A stretch of 64,000 bases of DNA from Caballeronia sp. LZ062. Lineage in GTDB: Bacteria > Pseudomonadota > Gammaproteobacteria > Burkholderiales > Burkholderiaceae. A program made the position numbers and the translations under genes. The stretch spans positions 868,001 through 932,000 of the forward strand of contig NZ_JARTWB010000001.1 in the NCBI RefSeq assembly GCF_031450785.1, in the 5' to 3' direction. This document shows, in pieces, positions 60,564 to 64,000 of this stretch (positions are counted from its first letter, which is position 1; each line of letters starts with the position of its first letter). The notes beneath the pieces were generated by a model that worked only from the letters and a program-made list of their open reading frames with translations, was not told where the DNA came from and searched no databases.

Positions 60564-62051
60564 ATGAGCCTTGCCGTGCGCTTTGAAGCAGTCGAGAAAC
60601 AGTTCGGGCCGGTGCGCGTGCTGCACGGCGTGAGCTTCGATCTCGCGCCCGGCCGGATCTACGGCTTGCTCGGTGAGAATGGCGCGGGCAAGTCCACGCT
60701 CATGAAAATTCTCGCGGGCTACGAACGCGCGAGCGCGGGCGACCTGCTGATCGACGGCAGGCCCGCCGCTTTCGCCAGTTCGCGCGATGCCGAGCGCGCG
60801 GGCATCGTGCTGATCCATCAGGAACTGAACCTCGCGGATCATTTGAGCATCACGCAGAACATGTTTCTCGGCCACGAACTGCGCAAAGGCTTCTTTCTGG
60901 ATGAACCCGCCATGCGCGAGGACGCGCGCGCCGCGCTCGGCGAAGTCGGCCTGCACAAGAATCCGGACACGAAGGTGCGCGAGCTGATCGTCGCGGAGAA
61001 GCAGTTGGTCGAGATCGCGAAGGCCATGCTGCGCCGCGCGCGCCTGCTCATCATGGACGAGCCGACCGCCACGCTGACGCCTTCGGAAACGCAGCGCCTT
61101 TTCGCGCTGATGGCACGGCTGAAAGACGCGGGCACGACTATCGTCTATATCTCGCACAAGCTCGATGAAGTCGAACGCGTGACCGACGAAGTGATCGTGA
61201 TGCGCGACGGCCGCTTCGTCACACGCGCGCCGACCGCCGACCTCACGCGCCGCGAAATGGCGAATCTGATGGTGGGCCGCGAAGTCTCCGACATGTTCCC
61301 CGCGAAACCCGCGCTCGCCGACACGGCGCCGCTCGCGTTTCAGGTGGACGGCGCGTCCGTGCCCGGATGGGCGGAAGGCGTGAGCTTTTCCGTTCGCCAG
61401 GGCGAAGTGTTCGGCTTCGCGGGGCTCGTCGGCGCGGGACGCACGGAGCTGTTCGAGGCGCTCGTCGGCTTGCGGCCGCTGGCGGCGGGGCGCGTCGCCA
61501 TCGAAGGCGAGACGGTGAAGCTCAAGAACCCGCGCGACGCGATGCGCCACGGCATCACGTACTTGAGCGAAGACCGCAAGGGACGCGGCCTGCACGTGGA
61601 CATGGCGCTGAAAGACAACCTTACGATGATGACGCTGGAACGCTACGCGCACCCGCTCATCGACTCGCGCGCCGAGCGCGACGCGCTGACGCTCGCGGTG
61701 AAGGACTTCGGCATTCGCACCGGCAATACGCGCAGCCGCGCCCGCATGCTGTCGGGCGGCAATCAGCAGAAGCTCGCGCTCGCGAAATACCTGCATCCGG
61801 ATCCGCGCGTGGTCGTGCTCGACGAACCCACGCGCGGCGTCGATGTCGGCGCGAAACGCGACATCTATTTCCTGATTCATCGCCTCGCCGCCGAAGGCCG
61901 CGCGGTGATCGTCATTTCTTCCGAGCTGATCGAACTGATCGGACTGTGCCATCGCGTCGCCGTGATGCGCGCGGGCGAACTGGTCGCGACGCTCGGCATG
62001 GACCTTCTGACCGAAGAGAGGTTGATCGCGCATGCGACCGGCACACACTGA
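60564..62051 (+). CDS. rbsA: Sugar ABC transporter ATP-binding protein (RbsA type)
   Basis: This 495-residue protein has two fused ATPase domains, as in RbsA, MglA and XylG. The first has a full Walker A (GENGAGKST, residues 37-45). The second has the degenerate form normal for the family ([12 protein letters not shown]), with the signature [13 protein letters not shown] and Walker B region [14 protein letters not shown]. The ATG at 60564 follows AAGGAGCG. It overlaps the permease gene by 20 bases. The sugar is not certain; ribose is the default guess. Confidence 0.92.
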   Translation: MSLAVRFEAVEKQFGPVRVLHGVSFDLAPGRIYGLLGENGAGKSTLMKILAGYERASAGDLLIDGRPAAFASSRDAERAGIVLIHQELNLADHLSITQNMFLGHELRKGFFLDEPAMREDARAALGEVGLHKNPDTKVRELIVAEKQLVEIAKAMLRRARLLIMDEPTATLTPSETQRLFALMARLKDAGTTIVYISHKLDEVERVTDEVIVMRDGRFVTRAPTADLTRREMANLMVGREVSDMFPAKPALADTAPLAFQVDGASVPGWAEGVSFSVRQGEVFGFAGLVGAGRTELFEALVGLRPLAAGRVAIEGETVKLKNPRDAMRHGITYLSEDRKGRGLHVDMALKDNLTMMTLERYAHPLIDSRAERDALTLAVKDFGIRTGNTRSRARMLSGGNQQKLALAKYLHPDPRVVVLDEPTRGVDVGAKRDIYFLIHRLAAEGRAVIVISSELIELIGLCHRVAVMRAGELVATLGMDLLTEERLIAHATGTH

Positions 62052-63048
62052 AGATACCGCGCAAGAAAGCCGTCTCACCGCCGTCGCGCGGTTTCTGCTC
62101 GGCGTCGGGCCGCTGATCGGGCTGGTCGCGCTGTGCATCGGCGGGACGCTTCTGAACGGCGACTTCGCCACCTTCGACAACGCGATGAACGTGCTCACGC
62201 GCACGTCGTTCATCGGCATCATTGCGGTCGGCATGACCTTCGTCATCATCTCGGGCGGCATCGACTTGTCCGTCGGGTCGATGGCCGCGCTCATCGCGGG
62301 CAGCATGATCTTCATGATGAACGGCTTGCTTCAGGGCGTGCGCGGCCATGCGCTGCCGCCGCTTCTGATCGTGGCGCTCGGCATCGTGCTGGCGCTCGTG
62401 CTCGGCGCGCTCTTCGGCTTCGCGCACGGACTGCTCGTGACCAAAGGGCGCATCGAGCCGTTCATCGTGACGCTCGGCACGCTCGGCGTGTTCCGCGCGC
62501 TTCTGACGTGGCTCGCGGACGGCGGCGCGCTCACGCTCGACAATTCGCTCGTCGATCTCTACGGCCCCGTGTATTACGCGAACCTCTTCGGCGTGCCGGT
62601 GCCCATCTGGATCTTCGCGATCGTCGCGGCGGGCGGCGCGCTCGTCTTGAACCGCACCGTGTTCGGGCGGCACGTGCAGGCCATCGGCTCGAACGAACAG
62701 GTCGCGCGTTACGCGGCCATTCGCGTGGACAACGTGAAGATCGCGACCTATGTGCTGCTCGGACTGTGCGTGGCCGTGGCGACCGTGCTGTATGTGCCGC
62801 GCTTAGGGTCAGCTACGCCGACGACCGGCCTGTTATGGGAACTGGAAGCGATCGCCGCCGTGGTGGTCGGCGGCACCGCGCTCAAGGGCGGCGAGGGGCG
62901 CGTGATCGGCACGGTCATCGGCGCGATCCTGCTTTCGGTCATCAACAACATCCTGAATCTCACGAGCATCATCAGCGTGTATCTGAACGCGGCGGTGCAG
63001 GGCGCCGTGATCATTTTCGTAGCCTTCTTGCAGCGTGGCCGTCGGTGA
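62032..63048 (+). CDS. rbsC: Sugar ABC transporter permease (RbsC type)
   Basis: This 338-residue membrane protein is the permease partner of the preceding ATPase. Many hydrophobic helices are present, and the family motif [19 protein letters not shown] is near residue 75, with [19 protein letters not shown] and [19 protein letters not shown] motifs near the C-terminal end. The start overlaps the ATPase gene. Confidence 0.92.
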   Translation: MRPAHTEDTAQESRLTAVARFLLGVGPLIGLVALCIGGTLLNGDFATFDNAMNVLTRTSFIGIIAVGMTFVIISGGIDLSVGSMAALIAGSMIFMMNGLLQGVRGHALPPLLIVALGIVLALVLGALFGFAHGLLVTKGRIEPFIVTLGTLGVFRALLTWLADGGALTLDNSLVDLYGPVYYANLFGVPVPIWIFAIVAAGGALVLNRTVFGRHVQAIGSNEQVARYAAIRVDNVKIATYVLLGLCVAVATVLYVPRLGSATPTTGLLWELEAIAAVVVGGTALKGGEGRVIGTVIGAILLSVINNILNLTSIISVYLNAAVQGAVIIFVAFLQRGRR

Positions 63049-63079
63049 TTTTCTACTTCGAATAACAGGAGACTTCGTC

Positions 63080-64000
63080 ATGAAAAAGCTGTTTCGCGCG
63101 CTCGGCGCGCTGACGCTCGCGGCGAGCGCGTTCGCCGCCGCATCGTCCGCCTTCGCCGCCGACAAGGTCGTGCTCGGCGTCGCCATTCCGACGGCCACGC
63201 ACGGTTTCACGGGCGGCATCGTCTGGTGGGCGAACGAGGCCAAGAAGGAGCTGGAGAAGGCGCATCCCGATCTGAAGGTCATCGTGAAAACGGCGTCCGG
63301 CGCGCCGGAGCAGGCCAATCAGTTACAGGATCTCGTGACGGTCAACAAGATCAACGCGCTCGTGATCTTCCCGTTCGAATCGGCGTCGCTCACGCAGCCG
63401 GTCGCGCAGGTGAAGAAGAAGGGCGTGTATGTGACCGTCGTCGACCGCGGCCTGACCGACACCAGCGCGCAAGACGCGTATGTGGCCGGAGACAACACCG
63501 CGTTCGGCAAGCTGCCCGCCGAATATCTGGCGAAGACGCTGAACGGCAAGGGCGATATCGTCGCGCTGCGCGGCATTCCCACGACGCTCGACAACGAACG
63601 CTGGACGGCTTTCGAAGGCGTGATGAAGCAGCATCCGGACATCAAGATTCTCGACGCGAAGTACGCGAACTGGAACCGCGACGACGCCTTCAAGGTGATG
63701 CAGGACTATCTCACGCGCTTCAAGCATATCGACGCGGTCTGGGCCGCCGACGACGACATGATGATCGGCGTGCTGAAGGCGATTGACCAGGCGCATCGCA
63801 CGGATGTCAAGGAAGTGTTCGGCGGCGCGGGATCGAAGGAAGCGGTCAAGCGCATCATGGACGGCGACCAGCGCGTGAAGGCGGACGTCTCGTACTCGCC
63901 GAAGTTCATCTACGACGCGATCAAGCTCACGGCCGAGGCGCGCCTGAAGGGCGACAAGCTGCCGCCGACGACCATCATCCCTTCCGTGCTCATCACGAAG
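63080..64000 (+). CDS. rbsB: Sugar ABC transporter substrate-binding protein (RbsB type), cut by the window edge
   Basis: The frame starts at the ATG 63080 (ACAGGAGAC upstream) and runs open to the right edge for 307 codons, so the C-terminus is outside the window. A signal peptide is clear ([19 protein letters not shown]), followed by a type I sugar-binding fold with [35 protein letters not shown] and [18 protein letters not shown]. It completes the ABC system with the two preceding genes. Confidence 0.93.
   Translation, partial: MKKLFRALGALTLAASAFAAASSAFAADKVVLGVAIPTATHGFTGGIVWWANEAKKELEKAHPDLKVIVKTASGAPEQANQLQDLVTVNKINALVIFPFESASLTQPVAQVKKKGVYVTVVDRGLTDTSAQDAYVAGDNTAFGKLPAEYLAKTLNGKGDIVALRGIPTTLDNERWTAFEGVMKQHPDIKILDAKYANWNRDDAFKVMQDYLTRFKHIDAVWAADDDMMIGVLKAIDQAHRTDVKEVFGGAGSKEAVKRIMDGDQRVKADVSYSPKFIYDAIKLTAEARLKGDKLPPTTIIPSVLITK

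Overview
The window is GC-rich chromosomal DNA from a member of the Burkholderiaceae, most likely Burkholderia, Paraburkholderia or Caballeronia. This is inferred from gene content and codon use, because no rRNA or other marker gene is present. Two themes dominate: a nearly complete glycine-betaine-to-pyruvate catabolic locus, and a type I-E CRISPR-Cas island with three arrays that sits inside it.

Left part (1-6075): the 3' end of sdaA (serine to pyruvate), then a tight run of soxB, soxD, soxA and soxG (heterotetrameric sarcosine oxidase) and a folB-like gene, with several overlapping stop/start codons. CRISPR island (6097-19308): array 1 (28 repeats plus one decayed terminal repeat, read on the minus strand), its leader, then cas3-cse1-cse2-cas7-cas5-cas6e-cas1-cas2 on the plus strand, then array 2 (15 repeats) and array 3 (15 repeats, two of them damaged) on the plus strand. 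cse2 and cas2 both carry frameshifts. A decayed copy of the cas2 3' end plus leader lies directly upstream of array 3. The three arrays differ in the apical loop of the repeat hairpin. The system looks old and probably no longer able to adapt.

Betaine part (19443-36919): an MFS transporter, fdhA (formaldehyde oxidation), a gbdR-type regulator, glyA, an M19 dipeptidase, a V4R/DUF5943 protein, dgcA and dgcB (dimethylglycine demethylation) with etfA and etfB, gbcA and gbcB (glycine betaine demethylation), a betaine/choline-type periplasmic binding protein, and purU. Together with the sox genes these convert betaine to dimethylglycine, sarcosine, glycine, serine and pyruvate, while fdhA and purU deal with the released one-carbon units.

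Right part (37037-64000): a GT34-like glycosyltransferase; an unusual stand-alone NRPS-like enzyme (acetoacetyl-CoA-synthetase-like adenylation domain, carrier, thioesterase); a hot-dog thioesterase; a copper ATPase with a clear CueR-type promoter; a PaiB protein; DUF1254 and DUF748/AsmA-like envelope proteins; a DUF29 protein; a DHA2 efflux pump; two orphan ABC binding proteins; an aminotransferase with a divergent LysR regulator; a MarR regulator and an SDR enzyme sharing a palindromic operator; a DGPF/YCII protein; and a LacI-regulated ribose-type sugar ABC operon cut by the right edge.

All calls come from reading the sequence and translations by eye. No database search was run. Start codons were adjusted where a better ribosome site or family start was visible.
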